27,500 bases of DNA from Chrysophaeum taylorii (taxonomy: Eukaryota > Sar > Pelagophyceae > Pelagomonadales > Pelagomonadaceae): positions 1 to 27,500 of the forward strand of contig JAQMWT010000676.1 of assembly GCA_029834535.1 (NCBI GenBank). The letters run 5' to 3'. This document shows positions 7,857 through 16,677 of this stretch, piece by piece. The notes below the pieces were generated by a model that worked only from the letters and a program-made list of their open reading frames with translations, was not told where the DNA came from and did no database searches. Position 1 is the stretch's first letter; each line of letters begins with the position of its first letter. The position numbers and the translations under genes were made by a program.

Positions 7857-9160
7857 GGAATATTAAGCTCGACTCATTTCTTCGACAGCATGAGTTCGAA
7901 CGCTCAAAAGTCGATACTTGTCTTTATATCAATTGGGATCGATATATCAACCAATGGGTATTACTATCCGTTTCAGTCGACGACCTATTGATCACTGGTA
8001 CCAACACTGCGAAAATTGCGTCTCTTCGCACCGCTCTGGAGACCGAATATGGCAAGGGTACATGGCATGACAACATCCGATCCTTTCTTGGCATCGATGT
8101 CCACTACAATGTCTCCGCTGGCCATCTCACTATGAATGTTGCAGCGAAGATCAACCAGATGCTTGCTGAGCATAAGCTCAATCTACATAGCCTAGACGTC
8201 CCCTATTCGGACATCCTTGTCCAAAAACCTTCTATTAAACTTTTCTCTGACTTGGCTACTACCTTAGATGTATTACGCCAAAACCCCCCTTTCTATTGTG
8301 GCACCAGCATTTACTTGTCTGTCACATGTCGGCCGGACATCACCACCTTGTGCAACAAATGCTGCAAAGGGATGCACAACCCTGACCAAACCCATCTTCT
8401 GCACTTATATGTTTGACTTCGCTATTTAAAGGGCACTCCGAGTGATTCCCTTGACTATTCATCCAACAGCCCGTCTATCACCCCCTTTATTCAGCATCTG
8501 ACCGTTCACCATCCTGAATTGCATCTTCGTTCACCTATTATCTGTTTCACTGATGCAAGCTTTGCCGATCGTTCTGACCCTCGCTTACGATCCAATTCTG
8601 GTGTATGTATATTCGTCTCTGGCAGTCTCGTATTTTGGTCTAGCAAACGCCAGACTCTCACTGCCAAGAGCACCATGGAAGCTGAACTCATCGCCGCCAG
8701 CGCAGCTGCTGATGAATGTCACTGGTTCTACAAGTTTTTCTCCTCCCACCCCTATCTGTTTTCGTGTGATCAAGCTCACGCTATCCCCTTGCTTATTGAC
8801 AACGCTAGCGCACTACATGTCGCTAATCATCCTAAAGTCAGTGCTCCTTCTCGTCATATCAACTTACGGGAATTTCGCATTCGTGACTACCAAGCTAACG
8901 CGATCATTAGACCTCTCTGGTGTCCTACTCTCTACCAGGTCGCTGATCATTTTTCGAAGCTCTTACCACGCAATTTATTTCACAAGTTCAAAAACGCCTA
9001 CGGTGTTCACTCAACCTCCTCCTCACCGCCATCTTATCAAGTTACTCTTCCACCGTACGACTCTGTCCAGAGCACTCTCTACATTCTTGTCGATGGTAAG
9101 ACGCTTCCCGCTTAGTTTGATCCAGATTTCGCTCCCCACGTTCAATCTGTGAGGGCGTAG
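7857..9160 (+). pseudogene. Ty1/copia pol fragment: reverse transcriptase C-terminus and RNase H
   Basis: The frame starts abruptly after the minisatellite with 'WNIKLDSFLRQHEF', which fits the middle of copia RT, followed by 'SKVDTCLYI' and the catalytic box 'SVDDLLITG'. The RT-RNase H connection 'CRPDITTLCNKC' and 'LRYLKGT' follow. RNase H shows 'CFTDASFAD', 'SGSLVFWSSKRQTLTAKS' and 'STMEAELIAASAAADE', the typical copia metal-binding and KxQ..ST.EAE elements, then 'PLLIDNASALHVANHP' and 'HINLREFRIRD'. A TGA at 8414-8416 breaks the frame just before LRYLKGT. A TAG at 9113-9115 comes before the apparent ancestral end at 9158-9160: the residues between them (PDFAPH, VQS) are matched at 20076-20130 on the other strand. 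Gag, protease, integrase and the RT N-terminus are missing. Confidence 0.9.
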
Positions 9161-9175
9161 AGATAGAAAATCCGA
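9136..9175 (+). other. Copia 3' end: GAGGGCGTA motif and purine-rich tract
   Basis: GAGGGCGTAGAGATAGAAAA follows the end of the copia pol. It is purine-rich, as expected for the plus-strand primer tract next to a 3' LTR. Nearly the same sequence, including the preceding TTCAATCTG, lies on the minus strand at 20059-20100. Shorter related forms lie at 22797, 24403 and 26217 on the minus strand. Confidence 0.65.
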
Positions 9176-9243
9176 ACTAGGGTTAGTACCCCCTGTTATA
9201 GGGTTAGTTCACTTAACTTTGCCACCTTTGATTTAAGAAAACG

Positions 9244-9333
9244 CTGTGTTATTCACACCGGCTGTCCTCGATTAAGAGACAGATTCGAGGACAGACTACC
9301 ACTGTTCTCACGCTCGGCTGAAGGGTAACACAG
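9244..9333. repeat. Nested inverted repeat (hairpin)
   Basis: An outer pair CTGTGTTA (9244-9251) and TAACACAG (9326-9333) encloses an inner perfect 10-base pair CTGTCCTCGA (9262-9271) and TCGAGGACAG (9285-9294) with a 13-base loop. It lies about 85 bases after the copia 3' end. Confidence 0.75.
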
Positions 9334-9354
9334 TTGTGATTACTATTCTCTAGT

Positions 9355-9450
9355 TCGGGTTCGCTACGGGTTCACGTTTGCGGCGAGTTCGCGTTCGATC
9401 GGGTTCGCGTTCGCGGCGAGTTCGCGTTCGCTGCCTGTCCGCATTCGCGA
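9355..9450. repeat. GTTCGCG/GCGAGTTCGCGTTCG tandem repeat, locus 1
   Basis: Degenerate copies of GTTCGCGTTCGCGGCGA follow one another here. The same unit forms a second cluster at 11155-11285. It has no coding signature. Confidence 0.8.
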
Positions 9451-9863
9451 TTGTCTGCCCTCTGCACTAAGTCTTACTCACTTTTTGATAGTACAACTGC
9501 GTTGCCGCAGGCCGCAGTTTGTGGGCGCGGCAGTTTTGGGGAGGGGAGGGGGGGGGAGGGTTTTTTAAAGGTCGACTGCTAAGAGAGGAGGGGTTGGTTG
9601 CAGAGTTAACTCTAAGGATAAGGCGGGGCTGGCAAAGAAGGAAGCGGGGGGGGGGATCAAAGCCAGAGCGTTGAGTGAGGCGAGAGCAGAGCGAGGGGAG
9701 CGGGGGTTGGGAGTAAAGGGGAGGGGGTAGTAGGGAGCGTGGTGGTGGTGGTAGAAGCTGCGGCATGTCCTAGAGTCTTCGACGTTCCGAGACACGGCAC
9801 CAGGTGCATGTGAGAAGAACATGGCGGTCGTATATATCGTGTTGTTTTGATGCCTCTCAGTCG

Positions 9864-10969
9864 TCAGAAGTCGTTATCGTTCTCTTCCTCCGCATCTTCG
9901 CCGTCATCATCATCATCATCGACGTCAGTTTCTTCGCCTGGAAAATCATGATCGGCTAGTGTGTTTGGCGTCTTCTTGTAGATTTCCCACCGGCGGTCAT
10001 AATCACTGTCGCCATGCACGTACTTCCAGAAGGGGTTGTTGTGTTTGATGACGACAGACGAACCAAGAATTATCGGCGATAGACTTGAAAGGAGCGCGCT
10101 TTTCATCAGTTTGCCGAATCGGAACACACGTTCCTCGTGCGCCTCAATTTGAGTCGCGCTGCCTTTACTTTCGAACATGAGCGTCGCAGTCGGGTAATCT
10201 GCCCGGATCTTGGGATCAGCGTACATTTGAAGCAGGTCCACTCGCTTGCCTCGAATGCCATCTTCTTTGACGAAACGTGACCATTCTGTCCTGGGCATAG
10301 AGAGGAACTTCGCCTTTTCTACTTCTGCGTTGTGGGCTTGCGGAGAAGTTTCGGCCTTCGAGTTGTCGCCGTCGTCACCTGAATCTAGCTGATCGTCGTC
10401 GTCGTCGTCGTCGTTGTCATCACTATGACTCGTTTTGCGTCGCTTCATTGGGGAAGGCAGCGTTGGCTCCGGTTGCATCAAGTCCAACGCGCGCGCTGCC
10501 TCTCTCCATGTACTGTCGAACCGAGTCTCTTGACTAAAGTAGCCTGCGCAACAGGGAGCACTTTTTCAATATTGATCGAAGGGCTCAGCATCATCAGGTT
10601 GCCGACAGCCTTCGGTGGGGCGAACTGCGTGCAGCGCCTCTCCGGTTCTTTTATGCAAATGTCCCGAGCAGTTGAGACCAATCCATCGCATTCCCCCCGT
10701 CAAACCACATGGAACTTGCGCTTGTTCACGAGGCCCGTCTTGCGCATCGGTACCTGAAGTGTGTCTCGTTTCTGCTTGTTGAGTGCGCGGGCGGTGAAGG
10801 CGCGAACCATATCGACGACCGGGACGTCGCCTTCGGTTTGGAGTGTCAGCACATGCAGAGGCTTCATGAAGCCTTCCAGTTGAGCACTACATCTCCAGTC
10901 TCTTAACGACATCGCAGGGACTCGGGGCTGTGATGGCTTGAATGGCTTCTCCTCGTCATCCTCGGACAC
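9864..10969 (-). pseudogene. hAT-family transposase, C-terminal half, interrupted
   Basis: The minus strand first encodes 'DWRCSAQLEGFMKPLHVLT' and a helical stretch like the middle of hAT transposases (W..L..L..FL.P...T). A TGA at 10700-10702 interrupts it, and the same frame then continues to about 10480. The frame shifts near 10485 into a 207-codon stretch with two Asp-rich runs coded by short trinucleotide repeats. That stretch also holds the dimerisation region, 'DYPTATLMFESKGSA' then E-E-R-V-F (residues 118-122) and 'LSPIILGSSVVIKHN', matching the hAT C-terminal signature (YP.L..A....P.S.A..ERVFS....L.P......+.+.N). The BED zinc finger, first catalytic region and terminal inverted repeats were not found, so the copy is 5'-truncated. 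hAT transposases cut and paste their own DNA. Confidence 0.72.
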
Positions 10970-11154
10970 GTCACAAGATTTTGTGCACGAAAATTAGTAT
11001 ACCCCGTTGATACGTGCGACGTCACGTACTTACGGTGTTAGGATACAAGTAGGAATGTACACTACGTGTAGGGAGCTAAGGATATACGTACGACTCGTAT
11101 TCGAAACCACGGCCATCGCTGCGTGTGTGCCTTCGAGTGCCTGCTGGCTGCGCG

Positions 11155-11285
11155 GTGAGTTCGCGTTCGCGGCGAGTTCGGGTTCGCTACTGGTTCGCGT
11201 TCGCGGCGAGTTCGCGTTCGCGCGCTGTTGGGATGCGAACCAAAGCGAACGCGGCCCGAGTTCGCGCGTCGAACGCGAACCATGT
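11155..11285. repeat. GTTCGCG/GCGAGTTCGCGTTCG tandem repeat, locus 2
   Basis: The unit GCGAGTTCGCGTTCG occurs several times, mostly in one orientation, with inverted relatives (CGAACGCGAACC) at the right edge. It is the same family as 9355-9450. Confidence 0.8.
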
Positions 11286-11327
11286 CGTGGTTCGTTGCTT
11301 CCTTTAACAGTCCTTACTACTAATCGA

Positions 11328-11372
11328 CAGATGTTTGTCTCTCTGTCTGTTTGTCTGTCTGTTTGTCCCTCG
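11328..11372. repeat. TGTC/TTGT microsatellite
   Basis: Imperfect CTGT/TTGT tetranucleotide run, for example TGTCTGTTTGTCTGTCTG. Confidence 0.85.
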
Positions 11373-11410
11373 ATTTAGTGTAAGGATCAGGTAGGCCCGC
11401 GAGCCAGACA

Positions 11411-11970
11411 GTGATCCTCCAGGCCGTCTACGGCGACCTCGCAGACTGTTTCCACGACCCGCGGCGGCTCTTCCAGCGCGCCATTCTCACGCCCCGTCGA
11501 AACGATGTTGTCGATGCTGACAACGCGCGCATGACCGCGGCCTTTTTTTCCCGGAGACGAGGCGTCGGAGTTCTTTTCGGCCGACTAGGTTGGGTCGGAA
11601 GACGACGCCTCGCTTTCAAGAGTCGAGTTTTGAACTCCCTGACAACCAACGGCATGCTGACTTTGATCGCGAGCTTAAAGTCTTCGCAACCTCGACCCGT
11701 CGCACGGCCACTGCAACGGTAACAGATACATGATCGATCGTGTCGTTGTCACCAAGGCTCCTCCGACCGGTATCCCTTGAGGCCCGCCGACGCCAAACGA
11801 TCACCAAGAGCCAGGGCCAGACGCCCCGCGAGGTCGGCGTCCTCTTGGCGAAGCCCGTCTTCTGCCACGTCCAGCTCTACGTGGCTCTCTGTCGATCGGC
11901 AACCCCGAGGATATCCTCTTCGGGGTCGACGACTCCACCCTACCCCACACGTGCTGCGCAATACCGATAA
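11411..11970 (+). pseudogene. Helitron (Pif1-like) helicase C-terminal region, copy 2
   Basis: The plus strand encodes 'VYGDLADCFHDPRRLFQRA' then 'ILTPRRNDVVDADNARM', matching the Helitron helicase segment (D..W...RAIL.P.N..VD..N). After a frame change it reads like 'FPGDEASEFFSAD' and 'NSLTTNGMP', matching the next conserved blocks (PG....Y.SAD; FLN.L...G.P). The 3' part, again shifted, contains 'RRRQTITKSQGQTPREVGV' and 'KPVFCHVQLYVALCR', the helicase C-terminal motifs VI region, ending at a stop near 11968. At least three frame changes and an internal deletion separate these blocks. The enzyme would have unwound DNA for rolling-circle transposition; this copy is dead. The Rep/HUH nuclease half is absent. 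Confidence 0.78.
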
Positions 11971-12233
11971 GCCCCCTCCCGGCGTCTACACGCGCACTGT
12001 AGGTGAACTTACTGGGACCAGGTGAACTTACTGGGGTTTGAGATTGGGACTAGGTGAGCTGAGTGACCAGGTGAACTTACTGGGACCAGGTGAGCTTACT
12101 GGAGTTTTTTGACAACTCAAACTCAAAGGTTGGCGGCGCGTGCGGATCAAAGCAGCTTAGATTAGCGGAGGTGAGAGCGACGAGTTCAAAGGAGAGTGGG
12201 GTGAGTGGGTGTGAGCTCGAGTGGGTTTACGCC
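11723..12233 (+). repeat. Direct repeat unit, copy 2 (partner 7236-7732)
   Basis: This is the same order as copy 1: helicase end, then the stretch with CCCCTCCCGGCGTCTACACG, then AGGTGAACTTACTGG repeats, then the tail ending GTGGGTTTACGCC. Differences are scattered substitutions and a few indels. Here the upstream helicase is preserved, so this copy is closer to the source arrangement. Confidence 0.85.
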
Positions 12234-12290
12234 GGGACAGAGATTGGGACTAAGTGAACTAACTGACCAGGTGAACTTACTGAGACCCCG
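12000..12290 (+). repeat. AGGTGAACTTACTGG minisatellite, second locus
   Basis: Units of AGGTGAACTTACTGG with GACC or GAGATTGGGACT spacers occupy about 12000-12105 and 12234-12290, with the unique tail of the direct repeat between them. The last unit runs into the C-rich array that starts at about 12300. Confidence 0.88.
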
Positions 12291-12295
12291 AGAGT

Positions 12296-12990
12296 CGAAA
12301 GGGGAAAATCCCCGTCCCCGCACCTTCCCCGCGCCCCGCACCTTCCCCGTCCCCGCACTTTCTCTCCCCGCGCCTTCCTCGCTCCCCGCACCTTCCCCGT
12401 CCCCGCACCTTCCCCGTCCCCGCACCTTCCCTCCCCGCACCCCCCCCGTTCCCCGCACCTTCCCTCCCCGCACCTTCCCCGTCCCCCGCACCTTCCCTCC
12501 CCGCACCTTCCCCGCTCCTTGCACCTTCCCCGTCCCCGCGACCTCCTCGTCCCCGTGACCTCCCTGCTCCCCGCACCTCCCTCTTCCCCGCGATCTCCCC
12601 GTCCTCGCACCTTCCCCTTTCCCCGCGACTTCGTCGCTCCCCGCACTCTCCTCGTCCTCGCGCTCTCCCCGTCCTCGCACCCTCCTCGTCCCTGCACCTT
12701 CCCCGACCTCGCACCTTCCTCTTCCCCGCGATGTCCCCGGTCCCCGCACCTTCCTCTTCCTCGCGACATCCCTGTCCTCGCACCTTCCCCTTTCCCCGCG
12801 ATCTCCCCGTCCTCGCACTCTCCTCGTCCCCGCATCTTCCCCAACCTCGCAACTTCCTCTTCCCCGCGATATCCCCGCCCCCCGCACATTCCTCTTCCTC
12901 GCGACCTCCCCGTCCTCGCACTCTCCTCGTCCCCGCACCTGCCCCATCCCCGCACCTTCCTCTTACTCCGCGGCTTCCCCGCTTTCCGAG
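12296..12990. repeat. C-rich minisatellite array 1 (CCCCGCACCTTCCCCGTC)
   Basis: About 690 bases of tandem CCCCGCACCTTCCCCGTC-like units, more diverged toward the right, where CTTCCTC and CGCGATCTC variants dominate. The complementary strand is G-rich with closely spaced G4 runs. Long open frames through it are only repetitive Gly/Arg or Pro sequence and are not genes. Confidence 0.93.
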
Positions 12991-13046
12991 GATCCTCTTT
13001 CCTCGCGAAGCCACACCCTCTCTCAGGGCGGTTTGCGAGTAAACCC

Positions 13047-13063
13047 GGGGGGGGGGGGGGGGG
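13047..13063. repeat. G17 homopolymer
   Basis: Seventeen consecutive G residues between ACCC and TCCGCGG. The length may be unreliable in the assembly. Confidence 0.9.
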
Positions 13064-13215
13064 TCCGCGGGAGTTCCTCTCGCCCAAGGACTCCTTAACC
13101 CGGGACCACCGCGTACTCTGATCCCCCCTACCCCCCCATGCTTTCTCTCTCGTGCGTCCCGCCGGTTCAGTCCTGTAAACGTGCAGCTCTAAAAGGACAA
13201 GTACCTTAAGAGGCA

Positions 13216-13490
13216 TAAGGGGAACGGGGAAAGTCGCGGGGACGGGGAAGAGAAGGTGCGGGGAGCGAGGAAGGTGCGGGGAAAGGAAGGTGCGGGGGCG
13301 GGGAATGTGCGGGGTCGGGGAAGGCGCGGGGAGCGGGGAAGGTGCGGGGAGGGAAGGCGCGGGGACGGGGAAAGTGCGGGGGCGGGGAAAGTGCGGGGAC
13401 GGGGAAAGTACGGGGACGGGGATGTGGCGGGGAGCGGGGAAGGTGCGGGGACGGGGAAGGTGCGGGGACGGGGTGGTCGCGGGCAAAAAG
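13216..13490. repeat. G-rich minisatellite array 2, inverted partner of array 3
   Basis: Tandem GGGGAAGGTGCGGGGACG-like units. Reading right from AAGGGGAACGGGGAAAG at 13217, it follows the reverse complement of 16656 leftwards almost base for base for about 65 bases. The same unit order then continues with a few differences, including a rare GGCGGGGAGCGGGG variant in both. It is therefore one arm of an inverted repeat. Confidence 0.92.
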
Positions 13491-13870
13491 GAAGGTGTAG
13501 CGGATACCCGTTTCTCCCGCCCCTCTAGGCCGGACCGGCTGTCACAACGCGGCCTTTCAAATAAACCTGCGGTTTTTCGAAGGCGCAAATCGGTCGATGA
13601 GTTTCGATGAGCTTCGTTCGGGTCTCTGAGGGGTCCTCTAGGGCTGTGCTTAAAAGTACACGTGACTCCGGGGGAGCCCGTATGGCTTATGCACACTATG
13701 CCTGAAGTTGGCGACAGTGTATCGAGTCCAACTTCGGCGCCCTACGTCCCGCCAGCGGTCGGAAGCGACTCAAGTCGGACCGCAGAGCGGCCCCGAAACG
13801 CGAGGGGACTGTTCCTTTTCCTCTCGCCACGCTTTTCGTATGCCGAGGTCACCACCAGGGTCATACATAT
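13491..13870. other. Gene-free stretch between the G-rich array and the DDE remnant
   Basis: Nothing coding was recognised on either strand. It may be the 3' flank of the transposon that carries the DDE remnant. Confidence 0.4.
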
Positions 13871-15015
13871 AGCTAGCCAGCGACGTTATCTTGCAGAGTC
13901 TCCGTGGATAGAACTGGCACGTCGATCGCGCGATGGGAGGAGTGTTTGCGCTTGAGACGCGCGGCCTCTCTTTGTCGATCGATTTTGGCGTGTTCGAACT
14001 GGGCGGTGCCACCGTCCTCGGAGCGGCACACGAGTTTATACTCGCAGGCGACGCGAGCGCCACACGAGCCGGAAGAGGCGGAAGGTCTTCGGGGAAAATG
14101 ATGTCGAAGACGCGCCCACGTTGTCGCCGCGCCATCTCACTTTCTGTTCCGGTGTTATGTTGGCGGTAGTGCTGCTTTGACTGGCCCCAGCCGTACTCAA
14201 CGCCAACTCCGGCGAGCTCTTGGTGGCATTCGGTGACGAGAGTAGGATGTGGCAAGGGTCAAGGGCGAGCTGCTAATACGGCAGCCGCTTCTAGGGAATC
14301 AAACCAACCGCGCTCGAAGATCGCTTTGTGAATTCCTTCGCTTTGCCGACGTAGGCCTCGGGCTTCCAGTCGGGGTGGGTGGGTCACCCGGCTGGAAGTT
14401 CATGTGCTGGTCTTGGCCAGGCTCGAGCTTGACGTTCCACTAATCGACCACCTTCTGCCGCTCGCCCTTTGCGCTGCGCTCCGACCTTGAGTTCGAAGAT
14501 GGCCGAATGAGCTTCGATGCAGCCCGCATCGAGTTTCGTCGAGGTTTGGAGGAGGTGCTGCGTCTTGGCGCCAACGCCGGCGGACATGTTGTCGACGTTG
14601 AAGCTGTCGGGTTAGAACTTGTCGTGTTCCGACGGTCAACCTCAATTAGGATCTGGTGATGAGGGAACCAAATCTCCATGACATCGAGGACGTCCTCGAC
14701 CTGAAAACGAAAATTGTCCGAGTCCCAGAAGCCTTGGTGCTGAATGCCAATCTTGATCGTCTGGAAAGCCGGAGACTGGAACCACTTGAAGCCGTCGCCG
14801 CTATCAAAGAGGAAGACCTTTTCAAAGGGATGCTTGAGTGTCGGATCGATCGTGAGGTCGACATCGTTTTCGCCGTCGTCGTCGTATTCGTCGTAAACCC
14901 TCTGGCACGTTGGTCGCTACTTGGCGAAGCTTGTCACCTGAGTTGTAAAACCCGTGGAGCCACGCGTTTCGTTCGTGGAGGCCATCAACAGTTGCAGGAG
15001 CGTCCAGCACCACTT
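13871..15015 (-). pseudogene. DDE-superfamily transposase-like gene, heavily frameshifted
   Basis: Read on the minus strand across changing frames, the conserved blocks appear in order. 'GFWDSDNFRFQVEDVLDVME' and 'PHHQILIEVD' lie near 14770-14650 (an L-x-E-x-D block, probable catalytic Asp). 'FNVDNMSAGVGAKTQ' lies near 14600. 'KPEAYVGKAK' and 'HKAIFERGWFDSLEAAAVL' lie near 14370-14280 (cf. G-K-x-K-G-L ... ERG). 'CHQELAGVGVEYGWGQSK' lies near 14230-14180, where many eukaryotic DDE proteins have C-H-x-E-L-A/N-x-x-x-E-x-x-W-G and the Glu is catalytic. A terminal 'HSSHRAI' lies near 13940 (cf. K-x-Y-x-S-H-R). At least three frame changes and a TGA near 14265 show that it is dead. The gene sits inside the loop between two inverted G/C-rich arrays. 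The exact DDE family was not named. Confidence 0.7.
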
Positions 15016-15135
15016 CCAGTACATACGCTGCCGACCTGGTATCGCGCTCTTCGGCTGGTCAGCAGCGGCACGCAAAAGACACACATGAAGCACCACAAAC
15101 CCTTACCCATCGATTATACTCCCTAACCCTGTGGC

Positions 15136-15213
15136 TTTCTCCCTTACCACCTTTGTTTTCTCCCTTACCACCTTTCTTTTTACCTTACCACCTTAATTTC
15201 CCCCTTACCCTTA
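15136..15213. repeat. TTTCTCCCTTACCACC minisatellite
   Basis: Three to four degenerate copies of an about 20-base unit containing CCCTTACCACCTT. Confidence 0.8.
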
Positions 15214-15239
15214 AATTACACTTCATACCACTCCTAAAC

Positions 15240-15635
15240 CCTGCGATCGCTAACCGTATGGTTGCGATGGAGGACGGCGCCTAACACGCTTGCTCCCTGC
15301 GGCGGCCCCGGCCGTCCCGGAGTGAGACGGTGCCTGCTTACTTCCCGGGCTGGCCGGTTAGCACCCGGAAAGTCCGCGCTGGGATGGGGTTCGCTCGGTT
15401 GGGCAGAACGCGACGGACAGGTCGATTGTTCGTGGATCAACACGTCCGCGGCCTGCGACGCTTTTGCAAGACCTCGCACAAGACCGCGCGCAGTGGCGGT
15501 CCGCCATCAACGCCTTTTCATCCCTCGCCTCTACCCCAACTGTGTGATTTTGCTCTGTGATCCTGGACCGGCTCCTGCCGGCCCAGCCTGGCTCCCATGC
15601 CCGGGAGAGGTCCGAAGTTAGTTAGTTAGTTAGTT
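15240..15635 (+). mobile_element. Possible 3' end of a non-LTR (LINE-like) element
   Basis: A GC-rich block, unlike its AT-richer flanks, ends in five AGTT units (15616-15635). Simple tandem tetranucleotide tails are common at 3' ends of LINEs. One frame just upstream reads 'QWRSAINAFSSLASTP', which has the flavour of a LINE ORF2 C-terminus, but no reverse transcriptase motif is present. The alternative is an unrelated GC-rich segment beside a microsatellite. Confidence 0.3.
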
Positions 15636-16239
15636 CATGAACGCCCTTCGTGTTCACCAACTCACCCTAGATCTTGGCACATTTTTGGGAGGTTTTGGGG
15701 TTCAAATTGATACTGGATCGAGGGCGCGTCGATCGGCGTCCAAGCCTGCGGCAGTAGCGACACTGAGCAGATTTTACAGATGGAAGTAGTTATTAGTCCC
15801 AGTCTAGATGCGTGCTATCGACGCATGCAGCTAAGGCTGAGTCGCCGATCGCAGCGACTTAAACCCTCCTGGATGTCCGAACAACGAACTTGACACAAAA
15901 CCCTAAAAAAATGCGCTGTATGTGCTGTTTATGGTCGAACGAGCTTGTGCGAGAAGTAGATTGAGTGCTAGATCCGGTACATCTAGGAAGGACAGCGTCG
16001 ACTTGGGGTATTAACCAACACCCAGCTGAGCCGACAACAACTGCCTCGGTTTCTCGTTTTCGAAACGCGTTCGCTCGCGCCGCGAGCGGGTTCGGATTAA
16101 TTGCTGACTCACCCCGAACCAGGCCCCGCGCCACGCACTCTCCCCCCCTGCGTCGCGTCGCGAGCCAGGGCGAGCCATGTACGTGTTTGAAAGGGATGTA
16201 CGTAAGACAGTCTCATAAACATTGGTGATGCTGTCTCTG

Positions 16240-16656
16240 CGATGTCCTCGTCCCCGCGCCTTCCTCGCTCCCCGCACCTTCCCCGCCCCCGCGCCTTCCC
16301 CGTCCCCGCACCTTCCCCGCCCCCGCACCTTCCCCGTCCCCGCGCCTTCCCCGCTCCCCGCCATATCCCCGTCCCCGCACCTTCCTCGTCCCCGCACCTT
16401 CCCTCCCCGCACCTTCCCCGCTCCCCGCGCCTTCCCCGTCCCCGCACCTTCCCCGCCCCCGCACCTTCCTCGTCCCCGCGCCTTCCTCGTCCCCGCACCT
16501 TCCCCGTCCCCGCACCTTCCCTCCCCGCACCTTCCCCGCTCCCCGCGCCTTCCCCGTCCCCGCACCTTCCCCGTCCCCGCACCTTCCCTTCCCCGCACCT
16601 TCCTCGCTCCCCGCACCTTCTCTTCCCCGTCCCCGCGACTTTCCCCGTTCCCCTTG
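16240..16656. repeat. C-rich minisatellite array 3, inverted partner of array 2
   Basis: Tandem CCCCGCACCTTCCCCGTC-like units, more regular than array 1. Its right end, CTTTCCCCGTTCCCCTT at 16640-16656, is the exact inverted counterpart of the left end of array 2. Confidence 0.93.
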
Positions 16657-16677
16657 AGACTCACGGTCCAGGGACCA

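Larger units (their letters stand above)
9161..9863. other. Presumed copia LTR remnant and low-complexity, gene-free sequence
   Basis: After the purine tract come two TAGGGTTAG units and a run of C, also present after the matching 3' end near 20050, so at least the first 40 bases look like LTR sequence. A nested hairpin (9244-9333) and a GTTCGCG-rich tract follow. From about 9530 to 9760 the plus strand is strongly G-rich, with runs of four to nine G that could form G-quadruplexes. No gene is supported. The long frame antisense to the G-rich tract encodes only Pro/Ser/Leu-rich low-complexity sequence. Confidence 0.5.
10970..11410. other. Gene-free stretch with short repeats
   Basis: No gene is supported. 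It contains the second GTTCGCG repeat cluster (about 11155-11285) and a TGTC/TTGT microsatellite (about 11328-11370) directly upstream of the Helitron remnant. Confidence 0.6.
15016..16240. other. No intact gene; minisatellite and possible LINE 3' tail
   Basis: It contains the small TTTCTCCCTTACCACC minisatellite (15136-15213), a GC-rich block (15240-15635) ending in five AGTT units, and about 600 bases (15640-16240) in which nothing was recognised. Confidence 0.5.

Noticed and set aside
9467..9822. Pro/Leu-rich frames opposite the G-rich tract
   Set aside because: Low-complexity by-product of G runs, with no start context or domain.
45..10702. Reassigned stop codons (TGA read as Trp), suggested by in-frame TGA in gypsy, copia and hAT relics
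   Set aside because: Only the gypsy site replaces a clearly conserved Trp. The relics also have frameshifts, and TGG is used normally elsewhere. Decay explains it better.
12186..13696. Long Gly/Arg- or Pro-rich reading frames of up to 489 codons through the C-rich and G-rich arrays
   Set aside because: They follow the minisatellite unit in every frame and both strands, so openness comes from the repeat and not from coding.
15240..15640. rRNA or tRNA gene in the GC-rich block
   Set aside because: No recognisable rRNA core segment, cloverleaf or TTCGA box arrangement was seen.
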